Notes under the pieces: generated by a model
The model's database searches: none
The model's input: only the letters and a program-made list of their open reading frames with translations
What the model was told of the DNA's origin: nothing
In this document: in pieces, positions 1-12,829 of the stretch
Layout of the letters: the number at the start of each line of letters is the position of its first letter
How positions within the stretch are numbered: position 1 is the stretch's first letter
NCBI GenBank assembly: GCA_030867875.1
Contig: JAOWCC010000286.1
Location: 2,356,001 to 2,420,000 of the forward strand
Source: Actinernus sp. WN-2022
Taxonomy: Eukaryota; Cnidaria; Anthozoa; Actiniaria; Actinernidae
DNA length: 64,000 nucleotides
Reading direction: 5' to 3'
Program-made: the position numbers and the translations under genes

Positions 1-1391
1 TTCTTTTTACATGACTAATATAATATTCTTATTATATGGCTTCTCTGGAGACGAATCACAATTCTTCTTCAAAAGAATTTATATATGTAACTCTTGTAAA
101 AAGAATCTAAAGTAATTTATTCTTCTCTCAAAGCCAGGCTAAAAATATTAGGGACTAGCCAAAAATTTGCAGGGGAGATGCAAAGCAGGGGGGGGGGGGG
201 GGGGGTGTGGGTAGAGAATGAAATAAAAAAAAACCCTCCCTGGACAATGAGTATGAAATATTTTGACCCTTTCTCCCCTATTATCACCCCTTTTTTTCAG
301 TTCCCATGATTTATGACCCTCCATTTTTGGGGATTCAAAAAAATCTCAACCTCCTCCCGGCCATGCTAATTTCTGACCAGTCCCTTCAGTGACAACCCTC
401 ATGAAGCCTCAATTTAATTATCAGTAAAACTTTGTAATTAGAAGCTCCCATATGTGATTGCAATGTTAATTATCACAAGCATGAGTAGTGAAACAATTAT
501 CCTGCTCCCCTAGCACAAACCATGTATGACACAAAAATATGCTAGAACTCCATGTATTAATTAAAAGTGGCCCAAGTTAAGGTTGTATTTATTCGTTATG
601 CTCTTTTGACATTAAGAATAATTCTTCAAATGGCACCATTTTTTTATTTCTACTACATGTTTAATAACACAATTCTCTGCTGTACAAAAATTATTAGAAC
701 ATTGTATTGACGATTTCCTGTCTTAAAGTTTGGAAACATAACACATGCATTTGATGCTAGAAACTAATTTCAAGTGCCATTTTTAATGTTTTCACAAAGT
801 CATGAATTCTTTACATGAATTGTTTTAGAAAATTTTGCCTCCTAACTGAAAGCCCGAGTATAATGCCCAACGGGCGTCTTGTTAACAATCAACTTCAAAA
901 TAAGAGAAATTAGTAATACGAAGGATGAATCAGCGATAAATGCATACCTGATTCTAGCCTTATTTGTGCTCTCCTCCCCAGCTCTGTCATGGTCTCGAAG
1001 CCACAACTTACGATAATTATCTTCTTGTCGATTTTACACCGAAAGAACATTTACCCATTATAGTTTATACAGATGGCTTTTACTATTGTAGCATCCGCCA
1101 TTTTATTTAGGACTAGAACCCAGTCTGCTGTTGTGCACCACAGGTAGCCCGAACACATATGTGTACATTCCATGTGGAATATTGGAAGAAAAAACTCTCT
1201 ACCGTTGAATCAGCCTTTCCTTTCTTGTCTATTTATATATATATATTGCTGATCAGATCCCTACACGCTAGGAGATCCGGTGTTTTATCATTTCGTCTGT
1301 GGTGCCCAACATATATACCAGAGTGGGTAATTTATATTGAAATATTTATGAATCTCATGAAACAGAACTGAAAATAATCATAATGCACTAC
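1..1391. other. gene-poor stretch
   Basis: I see no supported gene here. The sequence is AT-rich with a run of 18 G at 188-205. Short open frames near 1159-1371 have no family resemblance or exon signals. Confidence 0.5.
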
Positions 1392-1470
1392 TTACACTCG
1401 TTCTCAATAACACGTGCAGGTTCAAAACGAAACTCCTGACTTCGAAGTCGTTTCTGGTGGATGTCAATCA
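1392..1470 (+). repeat. arm of a diverged inverted repeat
   Basis: The words at 1392-1423 (centred on acacgtgcaggttc) and 1455-1470 (tggtggatgtcaatca) recur in reverse complement at 2395-2426 and 2351-2363. The arms lie about 0.9 kb apart and enclose the 56-bp tandem array. Similarity is patchy, so this is an old foldback or an inverted duplication. Confidence 0.6.
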
Positions 1471-1587
1471 AACGGTTTCCATGGAGTTTGAAGTGAACCG
1501 TTGTGAGTAAATTCGGGAAACTAGCATTTTATAAACATGGCAAGTCGCTTAGATGGAGAGTAATCATGCTTAGAGCCAAGGGTTTGC

Positions 1588-1924
1588 AAAATAGGGAAAT
1601 CACATAAACTTTATGTGTGAGCGAGCGGTTTGTGTATAAGATCAAAATAGGGAAATCACATAAACTTTATGTGTGAGCGAGCGGTTTGTGTATAAGATCA
1701 AAATAGGGAAATCGCATAAACTTTATGTGTGAGCGAGCGGTTTGTGTATAAGATCAAAATAGGGAAATCGCATAAACTTTATGTGTGAGCGAGCGGTTTG
1801 TGTATAAGATCAAAATAGGGAAATCGCATAAACTTTATGTGTAATCATGAGCGAGCGGTTTGTGTATAAGATCAAAATAGGGAAATCGCATAAACTTTAT
1901 GTGTGAGCGAGCGGTTTTTGCATA
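1588..1924 (+). repeat. 56-bp tandem repeat, six copies
   Basis: Units begin at 1588, 1644, 1700, 1756, 1812 and 1874. Each carries aaaatagggaaatc, a small palindrome cataaactttatg, and gtgagcgagcgg. The fifth unit has a 6-bp insertion (aatcat) and the last is diverged at its 3' end. Copies 1-2 have cacataaac and later copies cgcataaac, so variants are grouped as in stepwise expansion. The array runs into an 85-codon open frame ending at 2160, which has no ATG and no recognisable product. Confidence 0.9.
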
Positions 1925-2350
1925 AGAAATCTGATTGTTTATATAGCTTCAAAGGTCTTGGAAAAATAATTATAGTTATTTTTATTCATCCAGTTGCAGA
2001 TATGCTCCTTATGAGAGGTTTTATCGAGCAATACCCTCGAGCTCTACCTCGACGAGCTCCAGGCATGGATACAACATTCGACAGGGCAAATAATTTTTTT
2101 GAAACTCTCAGGACATGGATTATCGGCAATGCTCTCCACTCTCGACTGACATTTCGGTGAGGAATTCAAGCAAATAACAATCATTTTTCGGCTTAGTATC
2201 CGCCATATCTCTACCTATGTCGCCTCAAATTACTTACGATTTCGTTGACCTAGTACGTCCTACACTATTTATGTTTCCTCCACATCTGGGAGTTGTATGG
2301 CGACGTTTTATTTAGCATGCAGACCAGTGTTGCCATAGAAATATAGTTGA

Positions 2351-2426
2351 GTGACATCCACCAAATTGACGTTTTCCGTTGGAAATTCAATTTCGAACCT
2401 GCACGTGTTATTGAGAACGAGTGTAA
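2351..2426 (-). repeat. second arm of the inverted repeat
   Basis: This is the reverse complement of the blocks at 1392-1423 and 1455-1470, including gacatccacca and gaacctgcacgtgttattga. It closes the inverted pair around the 56-bp array. Confidence 0.6.
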
Positions 2427-2574
2427 TACATCTACATAATTTTGTTTGCAAAACTTTAATTTTTTCAAGCTGATTATAGGTTAAAATTACCCATGATGCA
2501 CCTGATATATGTAACTGTTATGGGGTCAAATGTTTGCATACATTCATACACAAGGTCACAACAATGAATTATAA

Positions 2575-3075
2575 ATGATTTCTAACATCCCATGCATATA
2601 TCCTGTATATTCACACGACCCACATACGGCCATCCCAATAAAATGTTCCGTTTCCAATCGCCAGACCGACCCAATTTGTTTTGGAAAACTTAACAAAAAT
2701 ACAAAGCTTGACATTGACCCAATTTTTGGGAAAAGTTTAAAAAAATTTTTTGAAGAACATACTTTCAACTACACCTCTTTTCCTAGCTCTCTACTTATTT
2801 GCATTTTACTGGGATGGCCTAATCAGCTGTGTCGGTGCCGAACTGGAGCGCAGTGCCATCCTGGAAAGCGAAGTTCAGAAATGTCTGACGTATGTTGCTA
2901 TTGCTACAAAACTATCTTAGAAAAGGGTTCAGAAAACATCTGGGTGAACGATGAAACATATTGTGTGGATCGTGACAGACTTTATCCAGACCTGAATTAC
3001 GCTGGATTTACATATACATGTATGTGCGGGGCGCTTGTTCAGACACACGGTAAGCCACGCAGTTTACAAGCATGA
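2575..3075 (+). CDS. hypothetical protein, cysteine-rich C-terminus
   Basis: This is an open frame of 166 codons starting at ATG. I do not recognise it. Residues from about 103 onward are cysteine-rich, with a CCYCY motif, an isolated Cys after DETY, and a CMCG motif near the end, which could be part of a small metal-binding module. There is no signal peptide and no clear splice signal. It may be one exon of a longer gene, or a chance frame. Confidence 0.2.
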   Translation: MISNIPCIYPVYSHDPHTAIPIKCSVSNRQTDPICFGKLNKNTKLDIDPIFGKSLKKFFEEHTFNYTSFPSSLLICILLGWPNQLCRCRTGAQCHPGKRSSEMSDVCCYCYKTILEKGSENIWVNDETYCVDRDRLYPDLNYAGFTYTCMCGALVQTHGKPRSLQA

Positions 3076-3219
3076 GTAGTTATGTTAGTTATCTTCCCAT
3101 TAGTGCGGCTGACCAACAAGCACTGAGGGTGGTCACTGCCAGATATTTGTTTAACGTCCAAAGTGGTTCCTTAGCGTCCTGTGATACACAGCTGCTGATG
3201 AATACGAGCGTCGTGAGAT

Positions 3220-3303
3220 GCAATCTCGTTCCCAGAGCCCGCGATCATTTGACCAGCGCCAAGATACTGGCCAAAAGATCGCGGGTTATGAGAACGAGAT
3301 TGC
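3220..3303. repeat. hairpin, MITE remnant
   Basis: Arms at 3220-3246 and 3275-3303 are near-perfect reverse complements (caatctcgttcccagagcccgc pairs with gcgggttatgagaacgagattg) around a 28-bp loop. This is the shape of a small foldback transposon or of the two ends left by one. Confidence 0.65.
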
Positions 3304-4307
3304 GTGAGACGGGACCGCCATTTTACGTGATCATCCGATTGAGGCACGAGGGATCGAAAAGGCGTAGGCGCGAACACTGCGCTTCTCTGTTTCTCTTAAT
3401 GTTGCCTGGGTGGCTAATTGAACGAGCAGGAAGCATACAAATGTTTTGCTGCACGGGTGGATATACGAGGAAACGTTGTTGCCGAAAAAAAACTAACGAA
3501 TGCGCACTGTGTCAAATTGTCTTGCCGGTGGGGTCTAGGTTTGTGTTGCTAAGAAACACATATGCTGTGTGTCACTGGAGCCTAGTAAACATTGTTTTCC
3601 TCTATAGCCAACGTGAAAACATTGTTGCGAAAGCAAATTTTGCCTCATCGGAACAAAAAAATGTCTTTGAAATGCTTCAGAAAAATGTTTTCCTTCCTGG
3701 AAGATTGATTTTTTTTGCGCAAATTTTCCCGCGGACTTTGACTCGTTTTTACAGACAAATGTATGGAAAACTAAATCCACGATTGCATGCTTCCCAGCAC
3801 AGCTACATCCCTCAAATTTCGATCAATTAATCTTTTACCTGGTATCTTAAGTTTGTATCTGAAGAATATTTCAGAAATTCGATTTTATTTGTCATCGGAT
3901 TCCCATACAAACACTGTATTTCGCGCCATGTTTACACCCCTTTCAAAATGTCGGAATTATAATAAACCGCGAACTGGTCTATTACCTTAAAACTGTAAAG
4001 AAATACGTTATTCTTTGTGTACGAGGTTTGTAGTTTCTCAGCTGTAGGATGTCCGGTGTCCGCGGGGAACAGGATATCAGGACACGTGACTTGTCCCTTC
4101 GTGTGTACCGACCTTTACGTTTGCGAGCGGGCGAGGCGCGCGGCGTGATTTTTTTTTCACTTGTGTGGGTTGTTCTTTTATCTTTTGTTTTCCATATTGA
4201 TTTTTTTTTTTTTTATGCAACGAGCTCCGCTATAAAGAGATACGAGGACGACAGTAACAAATCGCATACAAGTGTATCACAGGCAGCTTTAAGCAGAGAG
4301 TGAGCCA

Positions 4308-4407
4308 TTATGCACTAGTCTAAATCAACCCCCTCCCCCTCCCACCCTGTCCCGGGTTGGGGGAGGAGGAGGGGGGGGGGGGGGGGGGTACTTTGACTAG
4401 TGCATTA
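4308..4407. repeat. hairpin with opposed C-rich and G-rich tracts
   Basis: Arms of 13 bp (ttatgcactagtc at 4308-4320 and its complement at 4395-4407) enclose a C-rich tract at 4329-4350 facing a G-rich tract at 4357-4388 with a long G run. The same strand holds complementary C and G tracts inside terminal inverted repeats, so a stable stem or G-quadruplex is possible. It looks like a small MITE. Confidence 0.6.
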
Positions 4408-7220
4408 CCTAAAATCAAAAATGAATAAAATACCCTGTCTAGACAGTACAGTACAGGTGAAAATATTTATAGATTTTATGATAATTTACTTGACACGCGC
4501 CATCAACAACATCCGCGCCAAGTGCCAAGGCATTTCATACAATTCTTAGTAAGGGGGTCGGGACATGCCTTCAACGGTAATATAGTTGTTTTTCCCTGGT
4601 AACGCCGAGAAGATATGCCACATTACCTCGTTGAATATACACAAAATGAGCACTTGATCAAGTCCAAATCCATCTCGTGGATAGGGCGGGAAATACACGT
4701 GCAGACGTTACACGCAGTTCCTGTCACGCAATTCTTGAGATATCATTATATCACTGAAGTGATTTCATCTATTTCGGTGATACCACATTTGATTTCATGG
4801 ATTATACACACATTTTGGTATTTCAACGGAACGAACAGAATATTATGCACAAGATTGAAACAAATTGAGTCCGTAACAAGGTAGTAACGACATCAGAATG
4901 GCTTCCCGTTGCTGAATCTAAACGGTTCTAACTTGGCCAACTATTCGATGAGTATATAATAAAGGGCTTCCAAGAAAACGAAACCATTAGGTTTTTTTTT
5001 ATTATGAAAAGAAAACATTGTTTCTTTACAGAATAAAAACTAAAAACTTGAATAGAGAATCGGCTGAAGAACCTAAATACGACTGTACGTGCATTTCTAC
5101 TTGTCACTCATTCACCCCCGCTACAGAGGCTCGCAAAATTCATAGTGACTCGCCGGATTAGAAGCTGTATTTAAAGCGTAGCGTAGTTTGAAATCCTCTA
5201 TATATCATATTCAAAGAAAATTCATTGTCTTTGATCCAATCAAACAATTTTAAACGAAGATACTGCCATAAACTATGAGTACCTATTTTTCAGCTTTGAC
5301 TCCGTCAAACTCGACAATAATTCAGTCACTTTAGACATCTGCATATCGGGTGATGGACTTGGTCACCCTTCAAAACTAAAATAATATTGAAAATGAATGT
5401 GCATTCGAATTCTTAAAGCAATTATTGGCAGAAAATCTGTGAAGTTCACCGTATTTTCGATTTTAATGGGGGGAAAATCGCCGTGTCGCCATATCGTCGT
5501 TTGTTTAATAACTGAACATTGCGGATTTTGAGAGTGCGTAATCTCTAACCCAGCATTAACTTTACAGAGATTTTTTTTACCAGATGCAAAGATCTATTGT
5601 AAGTCAATCTAGGAATATTTCTAAATTCAAAGAAAAGAAGGCCGCAACTCTGCAAATGGCCATTGCCAGACAGCATTTATCGGGTTTTAAAAAGACCTAT
5701 TAAAGTAGCGTTAAATAAAAATTCGACAGAAGCGACAAAATATAAATAAAACAAGAGCCCATCTGGGCTTTCACTCGGGCCACATGAGATTGAACTGTTT
5801 CCTTTCATTCCACAATGAATAATAATCTCATAAAGTAAGCCCGTAGCTTTCAATAAATTTGCCAGTGTCTGAATGAAACAGCTAGATCTTTTCCAATTTC
5901 TCTCACGAGTCACGGCAGAAGACAGTCTCAAGCTACAAAACTTGAATTTTGATCCTCTTCACAGTAACGTAATTTAACGTCTCAGATATTATATATATGC
6001 CCTATTTCAGCTAGCGCTGTGCATTTCAAATACTTTTTCCTCTCTCGTTGCTGGCAGTTCATGCTTCTTGTTCGTGTAGTTTCCCCACTGAACCGTTACC
6101 AGAAAACGAGCACAGCATTTCAGTTGGCATACACTGAACTAAGATTTGTAAAAATCTTAGCGGATCATGTAAATATTCCGCTTGGCTCAATGAGGGTTTC
6201 TGCCGTCAAAGTTCATTTTTGTTTCAGTTTTCCCCATATTAGCAGACATGTATAATGTCTCGAGCTCTCAATCCAGTAGAAAGACTCTGGTTATTCTGTC
6301 GTAAAACATGCCTTAGCTGTACAATTTAGGTTGTATTGCATAATTGCCCACGATGGAATAGATTTCTGACAATGACTCATTGAAATTGATATCTCCTTGT
6401 CTCGCCTAGTCTGAGTGCTTTGAACTTTCTTATCTGAGCGCGCCTGACGAGATCTAACCTTTGATTATAATTCGATACCCGTTGATATCCAAACGTGTTT
6501 GGATATTGTATTTCGCTTACGTTTCTAAATATACATTGGATCTGTCCAAACAGCGCTGATCGAATGTATTACGGCTCCTGGTTGTTCATGTATTTTTATG
6601 GTCAACAAGAGCGCCAGTTGAAATATCCTGAGCCTGTTGGAAGGCTTTCGCCCTCGCGGGTCGACCATTTTGATTTACTGTATTCACTTATGTAAATACA
6701 TTTAACCTGGCGATTGTTGCGTGACCAGCACAGTGCAATCTGATTGGTTTGAATTTGACCTTTAACGCATGCGCAGAAGCCGTCTGACATGGATTAAAAA
6801 AAATAATAACGACTTGCATTTTAAGACTCGGCGCTGCCACAGGCAGCCCGAGTAATTAGTTGATTTTGGTTTTAATATGCTGACGGGACTTAGTACTAAA
6901 GCAGGTAAAAATATTATCTTTCTACTTAAAATCATTTGCGATTGCGACATGTTACAACATAAGGTATATTTTGCTCTGATTTTGAGCATTTCAGGGGGTC
7001 AAACAGTTTGATTGTCATATCTCAAAGGCCTTTTACATTTCAGCCAAACTATTTCACATGGGACATTAGCTAGTTAAGATATAAATGTGTGCCAAGTTTA
7101 AAGGAAATCGGAGAGGTGCACTGTAGACTCGTCTGCATGGTTTTCACATGGACCCTCTCTTAAGAAATAAAGATTAGTAGTTATTTGAGTGTTGTATGTT
7201 TTTTTTTTTTCGTGAAATGT
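4408..7220. other. no gene seen
   Basis: This 2.8-kb AT-rich stretch has only short open frames without splice signals, homology or codon bias. I see no repeat or RNA gene in it. Confidence 0.45.
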
Positions 7221-7315
7221 TTTCTACTTAGCGAGTTTAGCAAAAGAGAAACTTTTTTCTCCCTCTCTGATCTCTACCCAAAATTCTCTTTTGCTAAACT
7301 CACTAAGTAGGAAAA
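7221..7315. repeat. hairpin with 30-bp arms
   Basis: The arm at 7221-7251 (tttctacttagcgagtttag and onward) is matched in reverse complement at 7282-7315 (ctaaactcactaagtaggaa), with a pyrimidine-rich loop. The form is a foldback MITE. The tRNA-like sequence lies about 95 bp downstream. Confidence 0.7.
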
Positions 7316-7410
7316 TCTAACTCCGTATCATTTATCGGTAATCTTTCAATTAATAGCAACAGGGAACCCAAAACCAATTTTGAGGTACAAACCTGGAGGA
7401 TGGTAAGCCT

Positions 7411-7560
7411 GTGAGTTAGCTCAGTTGGTAGAGCACGGTCTAGAGTGCGGGAGGTCGGGGGTTCGAATCCCGGCCGCGTCCTTGGGCAGGGACGTTTATA
7501 AGCCGTTGGCCTTGTCTACTTCTACTTCTAATCAGTATTTGAAGGGGATGTGAAAGAACC
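7411..7560 (+). mobile_element. tRNA-derived SINE
   Basis: The head resembles a tRNA. A D-arm with an A box lies at 7416-7428 (ttagctcagttgg) and a T-arm with a B box at 7460-7470 (ggttcgaatcc). The anticodon stem does not pair and the acceptor ends do not match, so it is not a working tRNA. A non-tRNA body continues past 7482. This is the structure of a polymerase III-transcribed SINE mobilised by LINE machinery. The 3' end is not clear; 7560 is a guess. Confidence 0.65.
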
Positions 7561-7937
7561 TGTTGTACTACTCGAAAAAGACGAACGGTTTGTCGTTACT
7601 CTCTTTTTGTTTTCTTTTTATGTTCTTGCTGTTTTCAACATGAAGTAAACTTGGAGAAATAAAAACATTGGTTTTGACAAAAATGCCACAGGCTAATGTC
7701 CACAACTTGATTCTCTTTACCCCCTCCCCCCCTAAATGTCCAATTGACGTTGAGTGTGGAAAAAGTGAATATGTTGACGGCCCCTAATACGATTTGAGAC
7801 AAATACATGTAGGTCCACTTGCCAGGCTTTGAAATAATTAGGAAAGATTGTGTAGTTAATGGTACATGTACATTGTAGGAATGGTGGTGGGGTCTGTATT
7901 TATTTACAGTACCGTGCAAAAAGATTTCAACGCTAAT

Positions 7938-8045
7938 TGGGGATATATCCCCGGGGATATATCCTTTAAAAGAGATATATCCCTTTTTCGTGAAGTGAAA
8001 TTTCCCTTTTGAAAATGGATATATCCCTTTGGGGAAATATCCCTT
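7938..8045. repeat. cluster of ggatatatcc motifs
   Basis: The near-palindrome ggatatatcc or a close variant occurs about six times in 108 bp, with irregular spacing. Some copies abut as reverse complements, for example around 7938-7964. It is a local array of short inverted motifs of unknown origin. Confidence 0.7.
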
Positions 8046-11000
8046 GTGAAAGCTTTGAGAGTTTATACCAACACAGCGATTGATAAAAGTTTTGAGAATT
8101 TATAAAAGGGCCATTTATAATAAATTTGACCACACACGGGTAAACGTACCTTAACGAAAATATGTTTGAACGGCAAAATAAACGGGCAACGAATGGCCAA
8201 AAACAGGTTGAGCAGGGGTAAAAGACTGCCAACTGCAGGATTCCAAGGATTTCATTGAAGAATTTTTCCTGTGTCTGAAAGCACAAACACAACTGAAAAA
8301 CCCTGTGAAATCCCTCACAAAGCCTACTAGAAGCAAACCAAGTACTTTTCAGCAATCCCCAGACTTAATGATGTCCTCTAGCTCTCTGACATTGGCACAG
8401 AAGTGTGACATTTTCTGTTAACTGATTTAAATAAACAATGACTTTGTGATTTAAATAAACAATGACTCTGGGTTTTTTTGCTTTGAGATCACACCATTCA
8501 GTTTTAATTTGTTGTCTGTTAATTAGCGTGAGATCACACGAACCACATCGAACTTTTGTAGTTTTGTGATGTTGAATTGTTCGAAAGTAAGGGCAAGTCG
8601 TTCGAACATTTAGGGCAAGTCGTTTGAACGTTTATTACGTGAATTGCAGAGTGAATGCGGAGCATACGATCAAAAGTTTCCTTCAGCATTTTTGGCGGAA
8701 ACCTTTGGTAAGTGAACCGCTCGAAGATCTAGAGATGGCGCTGGAGTTGCAGATTACAAACAATTTCATGCTGAATTGATTTTTGACAATAACTGTATAA
8801 CAAATGAAAACTATATGCATGTACAGCAATATTTAAACAGTTTCCATCAAGAAGAAAACTCATAACTTTGCTAAGGTGTTATGGGGCTAACATGGATATT
8901 TTGCAGATTTTCTATTTTCTATCGATTGTACATGTCAGGTTCAAACGCCCTAGTGATGGCATGTGCAAGTCTTGCCTCATCTAAATTTTCAGCCGTTCTG
9001 GCTACATCCTGCTTATAAATAATAATAAGACAGTGAAATGTTGCACAGAAATTGTGTATATGTTCACCAAACTGTAGGATTTTCTGCAATTCCTTTTCTA
9101 TTAGGGGGAGGGGTCACATAAAAAGGGGCATACAAAATATGTTACCATAGGAGGGGCCAGATTGTATGTCATTTTGTCCAAGCAAAGTACAAAATCCCAC
9201 CAGCCCCCCCCCCCCCCCCCCCAATAGAAAACATGGTCTCCAATATACACATACATGTATGTATGTATGAAATATCCAATTCAATATTCAGTTTATTTAT
9301 CCAGTGTGGTGGTCGAAACTGGGATTTTAGGGGTCCATTCATTAGTACAGGGCTGTACATGTAAGTCGGCATATACATGTACATGTAGCACCAGTAATAT
9401 TTTATATCAGTGTCAAAGAGATCATGAGCATGATTATATATTTGTGCAATCTACATTGTATACTCGTGAAAAAAATTATTTCAAGCAAGTAAGCTGATAA
9501 AAAAGATTGTTACAGAGCTCTAAAGAATTACCCAACCCCACTCAAAAATATGGTCCATCCCTAACTGAGTAAAGAGATACAAGTTCAGGTGGTTAAAAAT
9601 AAATGCATTATAAACACAAACCATAACTCAAACCATAACTCAAACCATAAAACTTACATACCCTAAACATTTCAAAATTAATTCTCATGTAAAAGACTGG
9701 TTCTTGTTCACCTAGCCTTGTAGGGCTCACCTACATTTAAAGATGAACATTTGTCAGCTTTTGAGATTCTATAGTCACTTAGCACAGTGGTTATGATGTT
9801 TGCCTTACAACCTCATATTTTTCCTTTCTTACATTGTATTTACCTGTGAACCCTATACATGTACATATACCTTGTTTTGGTAATGGTTAGTGAAAGTTTT
9901 ATTGGTTTGGGTTAGGATTTGTGTTAGTGCATTTAATTGTAACTACTTGAATTTTTATTTCTACTCCATTACCCCTTTAATACTTGTTACTGCATTACTC
10001 ATTTTAGTAACACCCCTTTCCCCCTGCTGTTTGAATCCCACAGATTTATTGGAGCTCTGAGTGAAAGATGAGAAGCTTTCAGTTTCAAGCGAGTGAGAAT
10101 GTGGACTACTATAAACTAGTACTGGAAGAATTCTAGTGTAGGTGAGTGCAATAATAATAGGTACAAATAAAGGAAAAATAACTTCAACATTAATTGAAGT
10201 GCTGTGTGTAAAAATGGCGTAAGTGACTTTTGATCACATTCTAAATTTTCCCTTAGAAAACAAAGAAATTGAAGGAGAATTTAGAATGTGATCAGAAGAC
10301 ACAGCCCTTCAGTTATGGTGCAGGTGATATTAACATGTTATGGTCAGCAGTCAGAATCTCTTTAGATGACCCGGTGGGCTCAACGTGCAAATTTCAGAAA
10401 GTGATAGTGTTGGAAATATAAGGGAGTTAAAACGTAACAGCGGCCTCATGCACTGGATTCAGTGAATAAAAAGTACCATATTTGGAAAATACATTTTAGT
10501 ATAATCACAGAACCGACTGCCATTTTATCCATATACATGTACTGTATGGTCTTTTATTTGCTGAATAATCCAGAGCATCACACTAAAGTGAAGTACATGT
10601 ATGGGTGTTACATGTTTCAACTCCCTTATGTTTCTGGTTCTGTGCAATGACTGTCTGTTTGGAAAGCAAAGCAATATGCATGCAGGTTTTCTTGAGCAAT
10701 CATTCTTTTCAAAAGCAGTGGCTTTCCCTCACCATCTTCTGTTCTTGGTTCAAAATAGCAAGTCCAGCAGTGTTTAGTTTTGAAAAGCAACTTGAGAGGT
10801 GCTCAGGAAAGTTTAAGTCAACAAGTATAAAATCCTTCATTTTTACTGAGAACAACTCATCTACGTGTACATGTACGTGTATGGGCCATTCCACCGTTAC
10901 GGACATCACATTTAGAGCAATTTTTTCCTATTTATAAATGCCATCCTACCCAGGGTTTAGATTTTTTTGGTGTTCCCCATTTTCTGTATCATAACTTTGA

Positions 11001-12829
11001 GTGCCTTCCCTTATATGGCAGGTAAAAAAATGTTTTTTTTTTGTGTGTTGCATGCTGCTGATTTTTTTAATTTAAAGTTGGTCCAGAAACAACCAAGTTT
11101 TCAGACTTCTTTGTTCATGTGAATTGTGAGCTTTCCCAAGATAGTACATGTGTATATACATATTTATTGAGATAAATGTCAACAAGTTTCTTTTGTTTTT
11201 CTATACTCAATAAAGTGGTGTTACAGTTATTACAGTCTGTGAATTATGAAACTACGAATATACATTTATAATTCCATAGAGAGAGAGAACTGCTGTACAT
11301 ATATATATGGTCACAGTAAGAAGACAATAACAAGTGATGTAACTAAAGGTGACGATCTTGTTTGAAATGCCGACCAGGGGTTCATTATGTACAGCACCAC
11401 AGGGAGCCCAAAAATACGAAAAACAAAAACCATGTAGTCTTCAATATCTGTATGTTCTGTGAGATTTGAGTTAGAAAAATTGAGAACAAAAATGCAAGAG
11501 AACAAGTAGAGAGAGAGTCAGAATTTACAGTAAGAAGCTGCAGGTTGATGTTCAAAGGTACATGTACATGTATGAGTTCAATGAGAAAATTATAAAGAAA
11601 GTAAGAGCTGAACATTAGAAAGAGTAAAGTTAATCCTCAGTTCATATGAAGCTGTTTAGGAAAGAGAATTACAAATTATTAACAAGGATACTGTAGTCAG
11701 AAGGTACAGACTAAAGCAGAAAGGAATGGTATGAGTGATTTAACTCGCCTCATTTTTCTCCATATTTGCATCATAAGGTACATGTACAGGGTCCAAAATT
11801 AACTTTTTCACGTACAGTGTATGCGGCAACTGGCATCTAGGCAAACCACCAAATCCACCCCTGGGAAGGTACATGTATGAGTTCAACCATTTATCACTTG
11901 GCTAGAGTAAATTAAAGTTAATCCCAAACAACATGAATTCAAAAACAAGTTAAAACCTTTCACGAGTGATATTAACAAAAATACTAAAAGAAATCAATGC
12001 ATGCTGGATATGAACAAAAAATCCTCTTTCATTTTTTAATTGTCTCATTTACATTATTACTGGTTATTATATTTATATTCATAAATAATTATTAACTTAT
12101 GTAAAGCTTTTCAGCCATCAAGAAAGCACAATGGTAGACTTGAATTCGTTTTTTTCTTGTTCATTTAAAAAGGAAAGCTGCTGAAACTTAAATGCAAAGA
12201 CATGAAAAATGAAAGTTTGGTGCAGCCGTAACACGAGAGGTGACGTATGATAATGACCCTTTGTGAAATCACAGTTTCAATATCTCTGTACTGGAAATCA
12301 GAAGTCAGTCAAGAGGTAAATAACAGCTTTATAAATCACTGCAACAATCGTGAAACCATGAAATTCATGCAACTGGTGCTTTGCAAACATTAAAGTCACA
12401 TATGACAACTTGATTTTCTTTCCCTTCACTCAAACCAATTCTTACCTGATTTCTTAGTTTTCTAACAAAATCCCATTACAGTACAGATGTGCTGATCACA
12501 ATCATTTCGATCGAGAAGATGTTTCCGGTAATATAACTACCGTAGAAACAGCATGGTTAAGAACACAATATATGATTGGTTGTCTATTTTGGCTAAACCA
12601 ATCCATGTCTTTGACTCCAGGCTCTAGCAGCAAGATGGCGACCTCTTGTACTGTAAAATGAGTTCAAGTTTTAGCTTCAATATATACTGTAAGTTGTCCA
12701 AATTCTGAATTTTTTTTGTTTCAAGCAATAAACCTACCCTTTGGAAATCTTGCATGCAGTAAGGAGATCAGTGATGGGCAAGTGCGATTTTCTAGTGCTT
12801 GCCCAATGTACAATGTAATTTAGCACTCA
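8046..12829. other. no gene seen; simple repeats
   Basis: No supported gene lies in this stretch. It holds a 24-bp direct duplication around 8425-8472, a run of 18 C at 9205-9222, a triple ataactcaaacc repeat near 9622-9650, many copies of acatgtacatgta, and the palindrome listed at 10231. Confidence 0.45.
10231..10294. repeat. palindrome, small MITE
   Basis: Arms at 10231-10252 (tgatcacattctaaattttc) and 10273-10294 (gagaatttagaatgtgatca) are near-perfect complements. The same motif family, with aagtgactt, an A-rich core and gagagtttagaatgt, appears at 60,205-60,450, so this is one member of a dispersed repeat. Confidence 0.65.

Noticed and set aside
1588..1924. A CRISPR array
   Set aside because: The repeats are contiguous 56-bp units without spacers, in a eukaryotic genome.
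3072..3830. A 252-codon forward gene
   Set aside because: It runs through the 3,220-3,303 hairpin, has no recognisable domain, and its composition looks like non-coding DNA.
7411..7482. A functional tRNA gene
   Set aside because: A and B boxes are present, but the anticodon stem and acceptor ends do not pair and a non-tRNA body follows. It is a SINE head.
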